Shown: in pieces, positions 42,392 through 53,398 of the stretch
Numbering within the stretch: the first letter of the stretch is position 1
Layout: each line of letters opens with the position of its first letter
Origin: Zygnema cylindricum
Lineage: Eukaryota > Streptophyta > Zygnematophyceae > Zygnematales > Zygnemataceae
Direction of reading: 5' to 3'
NCBI GenBank assembly: GCA_037447655.1
Contig: JBBHKE010003198.1
Coordinates: forward strand, 1-64,000
DNA: 64,000 nucleotides
Position numbers and translations under genes: made by a program
Notes under the pieces: generated by a model
What the model saw: the letters and a program-made list of their open reading frames with translations, nothing else
What the model was told of the DNA's origin: nothing
Database searches by the model: none

Positions 42392-43426
42392 TGCGAAAAA
42401 AATTAAAGGCTATTTTAGTATTTTCTAGGTTTAGTAAAATGAAAAAAAGAAGCAGAGGCAGTCTGCCTCTAACTCCCCTCTCCAGCTCCCACACTTGTCG
42501 CAGTCACTTATGGTTGGAGAGGGAGATAGAGCCATGGCCGCCTATGCTATCCAGACGGGGACAAACATTACATTGGTAGATTTACCAAAATAGTTATTGA
42601 CGGACCCGGGATTTGAACCTGGTACCTATTGTCCGTCAGAGCCGTTGGTTGCGATAGTCTTAGCCAATAAACCCAAAATCAAGGTTATACGATATAGGGT
42701 TTGACAATTAGATAAATACTTACACGTAGGCTATTTCATTTAACGGGATATTTTGACATAGATACAGTTTGTGTTATAGGGCGTACGGAACATCCAAAAT
42801 GGATACCGCTCACTTTGTTTCGAAGGCGAAACAAATATCGCACAAGTATTTATGACGGCTACGATTGAAATATGGTTTAATCAGACGGCCTCAAAGCATG
42901 TCGAGATAGCGGAATAGGTTTTTGGCAGTTTTCGGTCAACGTCACATCTATTAACACGTGGCACAACCATGTTGGAATATGGCATCTCCGGGGATTACAG
43001 GAACGAATCCAAAAATAACATGTGTCGACTTGTTGGCCATGTCAACAATGGCCATACAGAAGTACAACGACACCTGTACCTTTATGTACCATACAATATT
43101 ATGATCGGTGCTGTACTTCAGTAGATAGAGTTTAAGAGAGAGATAGGACTAAGAAAACTTTGATAGATTGGATCCTCTCTCTCACGGAGCTTTTATACAA
43201 AAGGTCAACTTTGACCCTCCATAACTTACTCCTGAAGGGAGCAAATTCAGAGATTCTTTTTGCTATACACTCAGGGGAGTCTTGCCTTCACGCAGGTGAA
43301 GGTGGTTAGAGTTTTTGTCTCTCAAGGTGGCAGTTAAACTTGTTGAAACACAATGGGGTAAGGGTTATCCTAGGGGCTTAGTGTGAGCTGCCTACTTTAA
43401 GGACCTATGGAGGTCTCATAGTTACA
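42392..43426 (+). repeat. 5' LTR of E10
   Basis: 1035 bp, ending ATAGTTACA. The start is mutated (TGCGAAAAAAATTAAAGG versus TGTAGAAATTAATGG in the 3' LTR). It carries the tRNA-like segment (about 42608), GAAACAAA hairpin (about 42818), CACGTGG (about 42956), GTAC-type hairpin (about 43053-43090) and GACTC-type hairpin (about 43268). Confidence 0.82.
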
Positions 43427-43441
43427 AGTTATGGGCCCACC
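43427..43441 (+). other. Primer-binding site of E10, anticodon-arm type
   Basis: AGTTATGGGCCCACC follows the LTR end TTACA. Matches tRNA-iMet from the second base, as in E4; the gag ATG is inside it. Confidence 0.72.
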
Positions 43442-44520
43442 CTCTAGGGTGCCCATCTTTAATGCATCTGGCTTCATATACCGGGAATGTTTGATGACAG
43501 GAGCTCTATGTGAGAAACGGTTTTGGGGAATATTGAGTGGACGAGTGAGGCGTCCATCAAGTCTTGGGATCCTTTCACGGTTTACAAGAGGCAAATTTAA
43601 TAGAGATGCAGATCCATCTTCAATGGAGGAGACAAAAGAAGGGGAGGTGGGGAACAAAGGAAATGAGAAGGAGACGGTCACACGAATAGCCACCGGTTCG
43701 GCATTCATGTCACCTATTCTGAGGAACGAGGAGAATGATATTTATACCTAGGACTACAACAATATGGCGGCTAAGCATTTCATCCTCCGCCATTTTACTT
43801 ATAGGCTTGCATCTCCTCATCTGCAGGTCGAGAGGGCATTTGATCTTTTGGTGGCTCTTATAGAGATGTACCGAAGTGGTACAATTCAGCAACTACAGTT
43901 GGCTAATCAGAAAATTAAGGAGTATGTATACAAAGGGGGGAGATGTTGGATTTTTGCAATGAGTTTGCTACACTTTTCATGGAACTAGAGTGTGTTGGAA
44001 AAGTATTTAGTGAAAAGGAAAAGGTTAACTGTTTACTGATGATGTTACCCGATGAGTTTGAGAACATAGTCAACCATGTGCAGGACTTGGGGGACTCAAG
44101 GTGGATTTGGAAGTTTGTGGTAGGGATGATTCTCGTTCGAGAGAATACAATTGAGATCCGAAGGGGAGGAAAGAGTGGGCAAGCCTTCGCTGTTGGGACC
44201 GATAAAAGGAACAATGATTCCAGGAAACAAGTCAAAAATTATCGAGGGGAGGGGCAAAAAAATCAGACTGAGGAGTTTGTACCAAGGACTCCCAAAGGTT
44301 TGTGCCATTTTTGTAAAAAACCATGGCACTATATGGCTGAGTGAACTAAGTTCACTAAGCTGCGGTTAAAGGAGGGGCAGACTAATAGACCCCCGAAAGG
44401 AAAGAAAAAAGCCCTTGTTACACAAGTATATGAGGTAGAATGCGAGGACAAGGACGATGAACTCTTATAAGATGAGGAGTTGGAAGCGAAGAACGAGGTC
44501 GAAATTCCACAAAAGCAGAA
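43431..44520 (+). pseudogene. gag: E10 gag, broken
   Basis: From the PBS ATG: MGPPSRVPIFNASGFIYREC, FWGILSGRVRRPSS, a Lys/Glu spacer, and a stop after NEENDIYT (TAG for Trp). The core continues 43764-43988 (AAKHFILRHFTYRLASPHLQVERA, LQLANQKIKEYVYKGG). After a shift in a G-run it runs through 43943-44344 (NEFATLFMELECVG, LPDEFENIVNHVQDLG). The zinc knuckle CHFCKKPWHYMAE ends in TGA exactly where the last Cys (TGC) should be. Confidence 0.88.
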
Positions 44521-45890
44521 ATGTGCTTTCGGTGGATTGAAAGGTGAAGCAGGCATAATTGTAGACTCAGTTGCATCCATGCACATGTGTAAGGATAAAC
44601 ACCTGTTCACTTAAATAAGAAAGATCCCACCGTAGAGATAGAGTACGGGATAGGAGGATAGTCACTACTCTTGTAGGGTCGGCAGATCTAAAAGTGTTAG
44701 TAAAAGCAAAGACATCCATAGATACATTCTCTGATGTATTGTTTATTCCGGAGCTGAACAAAAACCTCATCTCTACATGTGTATTATATGATAAGGGTTT
44801 TGATAGTATCTATAGGAAAGGAGTCTTTACTTCTAGTTTTGAAGAGGAAGTTTATTTCACTGCTCAAAAAAGTAGCCAAGGGATGTTTAGGCTGAATTTA
44901 AGCAATGAATAGAAGAAACTATATTATGTTGGGGTTCATGATTTAATGTTGTGGCAAAAGAGACTAGGGCATGTGAATCTAGATAAGTTAAGATAGATGA
45001 AAAAGATGAGAGAAGTGGAAGGGATTCACTTCTTTGAGAGTGAGAATCTTAATGATTGTAGTGGATGTGCTCAAGGTAAAGCACACAGGTTACCCTTCCC
45101 AAAAACTGCCACCTATAAGGGAGAAAAGACTATAGATTTAGTACACACAGATATTTGGGGACCGACCAAAGTGCCCTCACGGGGGGGGAAGAGATTTATG
45201 ATGACTATCACCGATGATTGGTCTCGGTATTCCAGGGTGTATTTTTTGTAAAATAAGTCAGAGGCTCAAGAATGGTTTAGACAATATAAAGCATGGAGTG
45301 AAAACTACATTAAACCCCAATCAAGAGAGTAAGGAGTGACAATGGTGGAGAGTATACCTCTAACCAGTTTGAGGATTTTCTGAGGGAAGATGGTGACCAA
45401 CACCAAAAGACAGTTCCAGAAAACCCGAAACAAAATGGTGTAGCTGAAAAACTAAATAAGACACTAAGTGATAGTGCTAGAAGTATGTTGTCGGATAAGA
45501 AGATAGGAAAAATGTTTTGGGTCGAAGCAACGAATTGTGCTAATTAATTCAAAAATAAAGTTCTTACTTCAGCGGTAAAAGGACAAACACCTTATGAGAG
45601 ATGGAGTAGTAGGAAACCAGACATATCTCACTTAAAGGTTTTCGGCAGTCAAGTGTTCAGTCTCGATACATATCGGTCTAACTGAAAGCTAGATCCTAAA
45701 GGAAAACCAGGGTACTTGTTAGGATATGATGAGGATGTCAAAGGATACGGAGTTTATGATCTAAAAAGGGAAGATATAATCTTAGTAAAGCACCAAGTAG
45801 TTATGGATGAAGGAAAGTATGTGGATCCCTTCAAATATACAAAACTAGTAAAAATCAGATTTGAGTCAAAAAAAATTCGATGACTTTGAG
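44521..45890 (+). pseudogene. E10 protease end, pre-integrase and integrase, decayed
   Basis: Fragments: a KCAFGGLKGEAG spacer, VLVKAKTSIDTFSDVLFIPELNKNLIS (protease C-terminal half), QKRLGHVNLDKL, CSGCAQGKAHRLPFPKTATYKGEKT, LVHTDIWGPTKVPSRGGKRFMM, TITDDWSRYSRVYFL then TAA. In other frames: a SDNGGEYTS equivalent (45338) and NGVAEKLNKTL (45437) with Glu retained, and KPDISHLKVFGSQVFS. The protease DSG region is not intact. Confidence 0.87.
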
Positions 45891-46130
45891 CTTCCTAACT
45901 TTCCAAGTTTCAAAGAAGATGACATTCTTGCAGGTACAAATCAGAGCGAGAATGACTCACGTGCGAAACTCCAGTGGCAACTCCATTGTAAGCCGAAGAG
46001 GTGATGGAAAATGACTCAGAATAAAAAGACAGGAGAGAAGCCGAGATTGTTCGAAAGAACCCACGTTAACCATCTATTCAGGACGCAGATTTTGAGGGGG
46101 GGAGGAGAAGTAGCAAAAGGTTGCAAGAAA
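45891..46130 (+). pseudogene. E10 integrase-RT linker
   Basis: Acidic, then basic low-complexity frames with stops, in the position of the variable linker. It ends with a basic GGGRRSSKRLQEK-type block like the one before RT in E6. Confidence 0.5.
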
Positions 46131-47755
46131 AATAGACTAATAACAAGGTAACAAAACTCTCTCATGCGGATGAACCTCAAACTTATGGAGAGGCGATGAA
46201 TTGTCTATAAAGGAACCGGTGGAAGACACCTATTAATGAGGAAATGGCCTCAATCATGGCAGGCGATCCTTGGGAGCTAGTGGATTGTCCACCTAACCGA
46301 AAACCAATCACGTGTAAGTGAGTGTTCAAATTGAAACTAAACTCAAATAACACTATTGAGCGCCACAAGGCCTGGTTTGTGGCCAAAGGATTTACACAAA
46401 AAGAGGCAATTAACTACGAGGAAACCTTTTCCTTGGTCGTCAGATTTCCTTTCGTCCGCATACTTCTTAGTATAGCAACAGCGGAAGACATGGAAGTGCA
46501 CCAGATGGACATCAAAACAACCTTTTTGCATAAAGAATTGGAAGAGGAGATCTTCATGCGACAACCTGAAGGATTTGTGGAGCAAGGAGAGGAGACAAGG
46601 TATGGCGGCTGATTAAATCTCTTTATGGGTTGAAACAAGCGCCTCGATAGTGGAATAAGAAGCTTGATGAATTTTTTACCGGTTTTGGATACATCTGAAT
46701 CAACTCAAATCACTCAATCTATGTTTTTGAAGATGAGGAAGGCGTTATTTTTATTGTAATTTATGTTGATGATATGCTTCTTCCAAGTAAATCAATAGAC
46801 AAAATTAATAAATTGAAAACGGATCTTAAGGGAAGATTTGAGATGAAAGATATGGGAGAGGCAAGATTTATTTTGGGAATTCAAGTAGAAATAGACCGAG
46901 AAAGAAAGATTATAAGGCTTACTAAAAAAAAAGCAATAGGGAATATGTTTAAAAAGTTTCACATGGAAAAGGCTAATAGTTGTACAACTCCAATGGAGTT
47001 GAAGAAGGGAAGTGAGGGGAGTGTGGAAGAAGGAGTCATAATTTTGGACAAGGAATTAGGTCCGGAAGAACAAAATTTTTTGCAGAATTTTCCTTACAGG
47101 CAAGTAGTGGGAAGCCTAATCTATTTTATGAATTGTACATGTCCGAATTTGGCTGCAGCAGTAGGAGTGCTGAGTAGAAGTCTAAATGCTCCCACTAAAA
47201 GAGGTTGGGAGGCAGCTAAGAGGATCCTTAGATATTTGATAGGAACTAGGGATCTATAGTTGCATTTGGGTGGAGGGAATACAGACATCACTACTTGGAG
47301 TGATGCTAGTTATGGTGAAGCTCCAATGAGGAGATGTACTTGTGGATATGTATTGTATGTGGGTGATAGAGCTTTTTGCTGGAGTAGCAAACAACAAAAG
47401 GTTATTGCTTAGTCCACGATGGAGGCTGAGTATATGGCCTCTTGCTCTGCTGTAAAAGAATTGATGTGGGTCAAGTCTTTGCTTGGTGATCTTGGTCACC
47501 TTAAGAGTAGTGTGCATAATTTTTGTTGTGATAATCAGGCACCAATCGCTATTTCTGCCAATCCTAAACATCATTTAAAAGCCAAAACATGGACATTAGA
47601 CTCGGCTTTGTAAAAGAGAAGGTAGAAAACAAAATAATCAATTTAGAGTACAAAACCAGATCGTGAGATGGTAGCAGATATGATGACCAAACTTGTGCTT
47701 TCCCCTAAGCTAATTTTTTGGAGGGAAAAGTGTGGTCTTAAATTTAAGAGTGACT
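46131..47755 (+). pseudogene. pol: E10 reverse transcriptase and RNase H, decayed
   Basis: RT blocks: FKLKLNSNNTIERHKAWFVAKG, NYEETFSLVVRFPFVRILLSIATAEDMEVHQMDIKTTF (a single change from the usual), YGLKQAPR then TAG for Gln/Trp, and the catalytic VIYVDDMLLPSKS (about 46757). The open frame 46774-47259 holds RFEMKDMGEARFILGIQVEIDRE, SLIYFMNCTCPNLAAAVGVLSR (two residues off consensus) and KRGWEAAKRILRYLIGTRDL. RNase H: WSDASYGEAPMRRC, TMEAEYMASCSAVKELMWVKSLL, CCDNQAPIAISANPKHH. The LVLSPKLIF tail precedes the stop and purine tract. Confidence 0.9.
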
Positions 47756-47770
47756 AAAAAATAAGAGGAG

Positions 47771-48821
47771 TGTAGAAATTAATGGTTATTTTTAGTATTT
47801 TCTAGGTCTAAAATAAAATAAAGAAAAGAAGGCGAGGCGATTTGCCTTTAACTCCTCTCTTCAGCCCCCACACTTGTCGCAGTCAGTAAAGGTTAAAGAG
47901 GAAGTTAGAGCCATAGCTACCTATGCCGCTCAGATATAGAAAGACCGGTGGTAGATTTTGGTAGATTTACTAAAATATACTTGACAGACCCACGATTTGA
48001 TCATGTTACTTGCCGTCCGTCAAGTCCAGCCATAGCCGGTATCTTTATCCTATTAGTCTAGGATTGGTGCTAGTACATATGGGGTTTCATAATAACTTAA
48101 CCAATTTTACGTACAAAAGTTCGTTTTATGGCGTGATCAGTTTTTCAGGCATAGACATAGTTTTGTATAGTACAGCGTATGATACTCCACGAAATGAATA
48201 TCGCGCATTTGTTTTGACCGCGAAACAAATAACACGCAATTAATTTCGACGACTTTAATCGTCGATCTAGATCGAACGGCCGTGATAGATGCCGAGATTG
48301 CAGAATGGATGCTTTGGCGGTTTTCTTTCATCGCCACGTAAAATGACACGTGGCATTATCACATTGGCCTGCGACATCTCCGGAGAATACGGGATCAAAT
48401 CTGGATATGGCAAGTGTCAACATTTTCGCCATGCCGTACAATGGCCGTATAGAAAGTACATCGGCACCTGTACTTTTTTGTATGACACAGTAATCTGATT
48501 GGTTCGTACTCTTGTAGTATAGGGTTTAGAGAGGGATTTAGGACTTAGAAAATTTGGTAGGTAGACCCCTCTCTCCCAGAGTGCTCTTGTACAAATGGTC
48601 AACTTTGATCCTTCATAACTTATTACTCAAAGGAGCAAATTCAAAGATTCTTTTTGCTATTGACTCAAAAGAGTCTTGTGTTCACAAAGGCGAAGTTGGT
48701 CAGTGTTTTTATCTGTCAGGGTGGCATTTTATTCTTGTGGAAACTCAAAGGGGTCAGGGTTATCCTAAGGGCTTCAAGTGAGCTGCCTACTCTGAGGGCC
48801 AATCGAGGTCTCACAGTTTCA
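47771..48821 (+). repeat. 3' LTR of E10
   Basis: TGTAGAAATTAATGG to CACAGTTTCA, 1051 bp, directly after the AATAAGAGGAG purine tract. It contains ACACGTGGC (about 48344), an imperfect GAAACAAA hairpin (about 48205), a GTAC-type hairpin (about 48448-48485) and the GATTCTTTTTGC run. Confidence 0.85.
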
Positions 48822-49558
48822 CTAATCCCCTTCACAACCCCTATCTAGTGCAGTATGATCCAATCAAATAATTATAGAGTACACAAAGGTACTACGGTCG
48901 ATGTCCTTTCTGTAAGGCCTGTGTATAACTAGGCCATTGAGTGGAAGCGTGTCCATATTTTACTCGTCTTCATGTTCCTTGGAAAACTTGCAACCAAATG
49001 TTATCTCTCCACATGGCGCCAGGTCATTCCACATCCGAAAACCGCCAAAGTGACCATTGCGAGATCTCGACGACGATATATGTTGTTGGATCAAAAAAAC
49101 CAACATTTAATGTTAGTCGTCGAAACAAATGTCCAATTCATTTGTTTTGTGCGGGATCATGTTCACAGTTTATATTAACTAGTTCTATGTCCCCTCATTC
49201 GTAATTCCGGTAATCGGATTAAAGATCATAACACAGTTTAAGTAATAATCACACCCTATGTAATTTAATGAACTCCTACGACAGACTGGTTAGAGCTGAC
49301 GGCTATGCCTTGCTCTGCTGGTCGGATGTTTGAGTCTTGTCGGACCTAACCTTTTATTGAGAGTGACTTATGTCACTCTTTAGTTTGGCCTATGGAGCTA
49401 AGGCAGCCATGGCTCCACTACTCTCTCTCTCCTTCAGTGACTACATCAAGTATAGGGGATAGAGGCAAGAGGTGGAGGCAAACTACCTCCGCTTTTCCTT
49501 TTTTTTCCTACTAAGCTATCCAGACCTAGAAAATACTCCATAAATCTAGTAATTTGAA
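48822..49558 (-). repeat. Reverse LTR fragment abutting the E10 3' LTR
   Basis: The minus strand starts TGTTCAAATTACTAG (to 49558), like the E6/E13 LTRs. It carries the tRNA-like module on the plus strand (ACTGGTTAGAGCTGACGG, about 49283) and CCACATGGCGCC (about 49011). It is truncated at 48822, so two LTRs of opposite orientation meet head-on. Confidence 0.72.
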
Positions 49559-50120
49559 CACACTTCGTTCCATTTCTTCCCCTTTCCACACTCTCCCAAT
49601 TTTCCCCACTCCATTCTCCCTCTCCTTCTCCCTATCCACTTGACCCCCTCTCTCTCCCTCTTCTCTCGCTCTCCCCTTTGCTCCCCCGCTCTTGCTCAAC
49701 TACCTTACTATCCCTCCTCTTACTCTCTCCTCTCTCAATTATCTCTCTCCTCTCCCCTCCGTCCTCCCCCTCTCTCTTCCACCCTCCTCTCTTTCTTCTC
49801 TTCCCACTCCCTTCTACTTCACCTTTCACTTTTTGTCCCTTCTCTCTTTACCCTCTCTCCCACCTGGATACTTTCGTTACTTCACCTCGCTCCCCTCGAT
49901 CTCCTGATCTACTTCTCCCCTCCTCTCTCTTATTCCCCTCCCTCCCCTTTCCCCTCTCTCTCTCCCTCTCCCTCTCACTCCCTCCTAATCTAACTCCTCT
50001 TTTCCCCCTCCCCCCCTCGGTCTTTGAGCCCCTCTCCCCCTACCTTGCCCCTACTCCCCCTGCCTTTGGTTCCTCTCCTCTTTTCTCTTGCCTCTCTCTC
50101 CCTACCTCTCCCAACCTCTC
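49559..50120 (+). repeat. Long pyrimidine-rich tract
   Basis: About 560 bp composed almost wholly of C and T on the plus strand, with irregular CTCTCC/TCCCTC units and a few interruptions. Several frames are open here only because of composition. Similar CT-rich sequence continues on the far side of E9 at 53399-53450. Confidence 0.85.
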
Positions 50121-50175
50121 TGTGTTAGATTTCCTCGAAATCTGGGATTCGGCATGTCCCACGCTTGGGAAAATT

Positions 50176-50246
50176 GAGCCGGCTAGGGTTCGAACCTAGG
50201 ACTTTTCACTTCAGCTGCAAACGCACTACCATTGTGCCACCAGCTC
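50176..50246 (-). tRNA. tRNA-like cloverleaf (pseudo-tRNA or SINE head)
   Basis: On the minus strand a 71-nt sequence folds as a tRNA: acceptor GAGCTGG/CCGGCTC (7 bp, one G-U), D stem GCAC/GTGC with loop AATGGTA, anticodon stem TTTGC/GTGAA (with two G-U pairs), 7-nt loop AGCTGAA, 5-nt variable loop, T stem CTAGG/CCTAG with loop TTCGAAC. The B box GGTTCGAACCC is perfect and the A box TGGCACAATGG is good. TTTT follows within 6 nt, a pol III stop. Position 33 is G, not U, and the weak anticodon stem argues against a working tRNA. The formal anticodon would be CTG. It joins directly to the E9 LTR copy. Confidence 0.55.
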
Positions 50247-50261
50247 GATGTAGAGACTAGC

Positions 50262-50351
50262 GGGTGTGTACCCATTTATTACAGGCGGCTCGAGTATGGA
50301 TATTCCATATTCTACCTCATATTGGACTGGATTTACGTGCTAATCCAATAA
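50262..50351 (-). repeat. Partial 3' LTR of E9
   Basis: About 90 bp matches 53318-53398 (ATTTATTACA.GCGGCTCGAG and CTACCTC.TATTGGAC). It lies after a G-rich purine tract on the minus strand (CCGGTGAGGGGGG). The LTR's first bases are TATTGG rather than TGTTGG. Confidence 0.65.
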
Positions 50352-50359
50352 CCCCCCTC

Positions 50360-51972
50360 ACCGGAATGTAGGTCAAACTATCCGCAATCTCAATGGCTTC
50401 CATACCATGATTACTAATCATTTTCTGTGTTTTGGTTTCTTGCAAGTTTTGTGAATTCTTAGGTTTTGGACAAGATTGTGGGATGTTTGTGGATACACGT
50501 GTGGAGATGGAAAATAGGGGATATCTTTGACTTTCGTGACACTCTTCCTACTTGTTTGTTTCTTCTTTCGTAGGTTATTCCTACCATCCTCTACCTTTTT
50601 GTCTTCTCTCCCTCTATCTTGTATCACTTTCAGCTTGAGTTCTCTATCATTTTGCTTGACCTTAACTCCTGCTGTCTCTAATGTATCACCATTTCTCTTT
50701 TGTGATGCCCATCTACCTCTTTCATGTCCACTTATACTTCCGCTGCATGATAATTGTGTTTTGGCTTCTAAAGGCAAGTTTTGTTTTTCTAACATCTAAT
50801 TATTGCTCCAATCGTTTACGTGGACCTTGCCTTTTTGTTGTGCCAGGTGCACAACCTTCGGGGAGATTTTGAAATCAGGGATGTTAGAGGTTTATTTTCG
50901 AGTTGAGGACTTTTGATTGTCGAGTATGGATACAACAATGTATCTGCCGTTGACCGATCTGATGTCGACGCCTTTTGGTAAGCACGTGATGCTCCCATTT
51001 GGGTCGCTTCTATTCCTCCCACTGCCTTGTGACTCCGTTAGCTTAATTTCATTACTCCTTTCCCTCTGTTCCCAACAAGTCCCAAAATTTGTCTTACCTT
51101 GTAAAACGATGTAAGTGTTTTTTTTTGCTGATATAACCATGATTCTCCTTGCGTTGCAAATTCTCTCCTTGCTCCCATAACACATTTAATCTATGCTCGA
51201 CTTGCGGATTCTAATCTTGGAGAAAGATTGTTTGTTAACCTGCTTGGTTCTAAGGTCCACCCGCTGGTTTCTGATGTCCACCTATTTTCTTGCCATTTTT
51301 AGATTAGCGTTCGATGAACGCAATTTTCCTCGATGTGGAAATTCTTTCTTGTCCACTTTTGCATTCATGTCCTTGCGACTTCCATTGCCTGGTGAGTTCC
51401 CTCTATCTGAAGCTCTACTCTTTTGCCCTTGTTTAAAGTTGAGCTGGCTATGGGTTCTTCCTCTTTGATCTCTAGCGTGACAACTGTTTCTATTGGGTTC
51501 TGCGCATTCCTATTTGAGTAGATGCCCTGTTCTCTCGTATTGGTACTGTTGTGACTATTGATCCTTCGTGGTTGCTTCTGCCTTTTTTACTTATCTGACT
51601 CATCTTTCTGCCCTGTCTGATCTATTATGACATTCAGATCATAAATGGAGTAGTGCGTGTTGCGACATCAGAGTTTTTCAAATCCCTGTCTCCTTGTGCT
51701 CCTTCTTGGTTGCACATGCACCTGCAGACTGGTAAGTTTTAACCAGGGTGTCTTGTTTATCTGCTCCTCTGAGGGGCGGATTGTCGTTGCACCTGTTGTA
51801 GACTGCTCCCCACGTGTCCTCTGCTGTTGTTTTGAAGCTTTGTCTGTTAATTGCCAACTCTCTCATTTTTCTGCAGTTCTTGTTAGTAATGTTAATTTCT
51901 TTCAATATGGCAAAGATCTTGATGCTGTTTGATATGTCCTCGCCATCTCTTGCTTTGTCGTTTTTGACATTC
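50360..51972 (-). pseudogene. E9 internal region without recognisable pol
   Basis: Several minus-strand frames of 90-180 codons (for example 51185-50892 and 50795-50418). They are rich in Lys, Arg, Asn and Ser and show no integrase or RT motif. They may be diverged gag/pol remains or non-coding filler. Confidence 0.35.
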
Positions 51973-52323
51973 TCATTTTTGCTGTTTGTAGGATTTGCGA
52001 CCTTTGTCTTGCACCTCGCATTGCTGGTTGGGTGTGGGCATGATGGCTTCTTGAAGGTCTTGAGGTTGTAAAGTTGGTCGCCTGTTCTCTCTCTTTTTGC
52101 CAATAGCGAATAGTTTTTGGTAAGCTCTACTTTTCTTGTTTCCCCCCCAATTAGAGGAGATACTAATGGTTTGGGCTTGACTAATGGAATATATGTTACG
52201 GAGTGAGTTTGGAACAAAGTGGACGTTTGCCAGGGTTCTCTCTAGCCTTTTCCCTTTTACTACGACGTCTATGGTGATGTTGCCTATACCTTGAGCTAGT
52301 AAGGTCTTGCCATCTACCATCAA
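51973..52323 (-). pseudogene. E9 protease C-terminal fragment
   Basis: MMVDGKTLLAQGIGNI, then RTLANVHFVPNSLRNIYSIS, is the C-terminal half of a copia aspartic protease. A FTSFSSIPPKR stretch just upstream is the usual preceding block. The catalytic DSG part and the zinc knuckle are not found, so sequence between gag and here has been lost. Confidence 0.7.
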
Positions 52324-52406
52324 TAATCGTTTAGGTGGGATGCTACTGAAAGATGTGAAGTGTTTTGCGTGAATGTTGTGTGTGTTAGGGTAGTAAGGTA
52401 TATGAT

Positions 52407-52843
52407 CTAGTCATGGTCTAGAGGTTTTGTGATGGAAACTGTCATTGTTTTGAGCATTTCTCCTCCCCTCTCTATGGTTGTTTCGTTATCCCCTTCCGCT
52501 TGTTTGTAGCGTGAAGCCAATGCCTCCCACATAGTCCATGAGTTTCTCAACCTCACCATTTCTGCTAGTTCGGATCTGCTCAAAGATTTTTGATTAGGCG
52601 TATGATTATCCACTTCGCTTGAATCTCTCTGAGATCCCATATCTCCATTAAACCATTCTCATCCTTTCTCTCTCCTCCCTTTGATGCACGAACAGGCCTC
52701 AACTCCTCTCGGGTGAGGATTCCTAAGAGGCTTCTCTCCTCGAGAAATCGGGTGACTCGTATTCTCCACTTTTCGTAGTCCCATACCTTCAACCTAACTA
52801 ACGGCCACAGCGGGCCCATAACCTGTTGCTTTTGGACAACCAT
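52407..52843 (-). pseudogene. E9 gag, frameshifted
   Basis: VVQKQQVMGPLWPLVRLKVWDYEKWRIRV (split across the PBS) resembles the copia gag start, with WEALASRYKQAEGD later in a second frame (52640-52407). As in family A, the frame reads through the PBS. A LERSLLGILTREELRPV-like block sits where family B has FWGIVS. Confidence 0.65.
52811..52823 (-). other. Primer-binding site of E9, anticodon-arm type
   Basis: The minus strand reads GGTTATGGGCCCG after the LTR end CAACA. A different copia lineage from E5/E10, with the same PBS core. Confidence 0.7.
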
Positions 52844-53398
52844 CTAAGCTATCGGACGAATCCCCCACAGCCATAGACAATTTTGACTTAGCGCAGACAA
52901 TCACTAGATGGACATTGAGATAGATCACTGAGGTATAAATAGGATATTGGGAGAGGAATAGAGAGGATAAAATTACATCGACATTAGAATAGCCAAGATA
53001 GTTGTAGTTCAGCTTATAATAGAAAAACTAGTGAAGGGGTCACTTAGCGAAAGCTAAGGTGAGCCCCCAAAGAGATTAGAATGAAGTTCAGACACTTGTA
53101 ATCCCTAATATCAACTGAGACTAAAGTTGAGTTATTTTCTACTCTCTATAGCTAATCTGTACACTGAATGTAATGATGTGAAATGTCTATGAAGTGTACA
53201 TTTTTGTAATCTCACAAAATAATGTGTAACAAAGTGTTCTCTTCAAAAAGCTTCTCTTGTGCATCATAAGCCCTTTGCTTTGATTCCTTACCCCTTAATG
53301 AAATGCTTGTCTTACATGCCCATTTATTACATGCGGCTCGAGTGTGGATATTCTATATACTACCTCGTATTGGACCGGCTTCATGTGCCAATCCAACA
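52824..53398 (-). repeat. 5' LTR of E9, 575 bp
   Basis: On the minus strand it goes from TGTTGGATTGGCACATGAAG to AAAGCAACA. It is unlike the other LTRs here: short, without the hairpin/tRNA modules. A possible TATA-like TATAAATAGG is on the plus strand near 52934. Confidence 0.65.

Larger units (their letters stand above)
42392..48821 (+). mobile_element. E10: copia element with both LTRs, coding decayed
   Basis: 5' LTR 42392-43426, PBS 43427-43441, gag, protease, integrase, RT, RNase H in order, purine tract AATAAGAGGAG, 3' LTR 47771-48821. This is the only copia element here with both ends and all Pol domains. Many nonsense codons and shifts make it non-autonomous now. No convincing target duplication: the left end is mutated (TGCG instead of TGTAG), and the right flank is another LTR fragment. 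Confidence 0.85.
50121..53398 (-). mobile_element. E9: short minus-strand copia-type element (gag plus protease part)
   Basis: PBS at 52811-52823, upstream (5') LTR 52824-53398, gag fragments, a protease C-terminal fragment, then about 1.6 kb without recognisable pol. A G-rich tract precedes a partial LTR copy (about 50262-50351). It is inserted in CT-rich sequence; the 5 bp on each side (CTCTC and CTCTA) nearly match. The left edge at 50121 is inferred. Confidence 0.6.

Noticed and set aside
49640-50199. Open frames of 117 and 173 codons in 49640-50199
   Set aside because: They are open only because CT-rich DNA has few stop codons; products are Ser/Pro/Leu low-complexity.
50176-50246. Calling this a functional tRNA-Gln (anticodon CTG)
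   Set aside because: Position 33 is G rather than U, the anticodon stem depends on wobble pairs, and it is fused to retroelement sequence.
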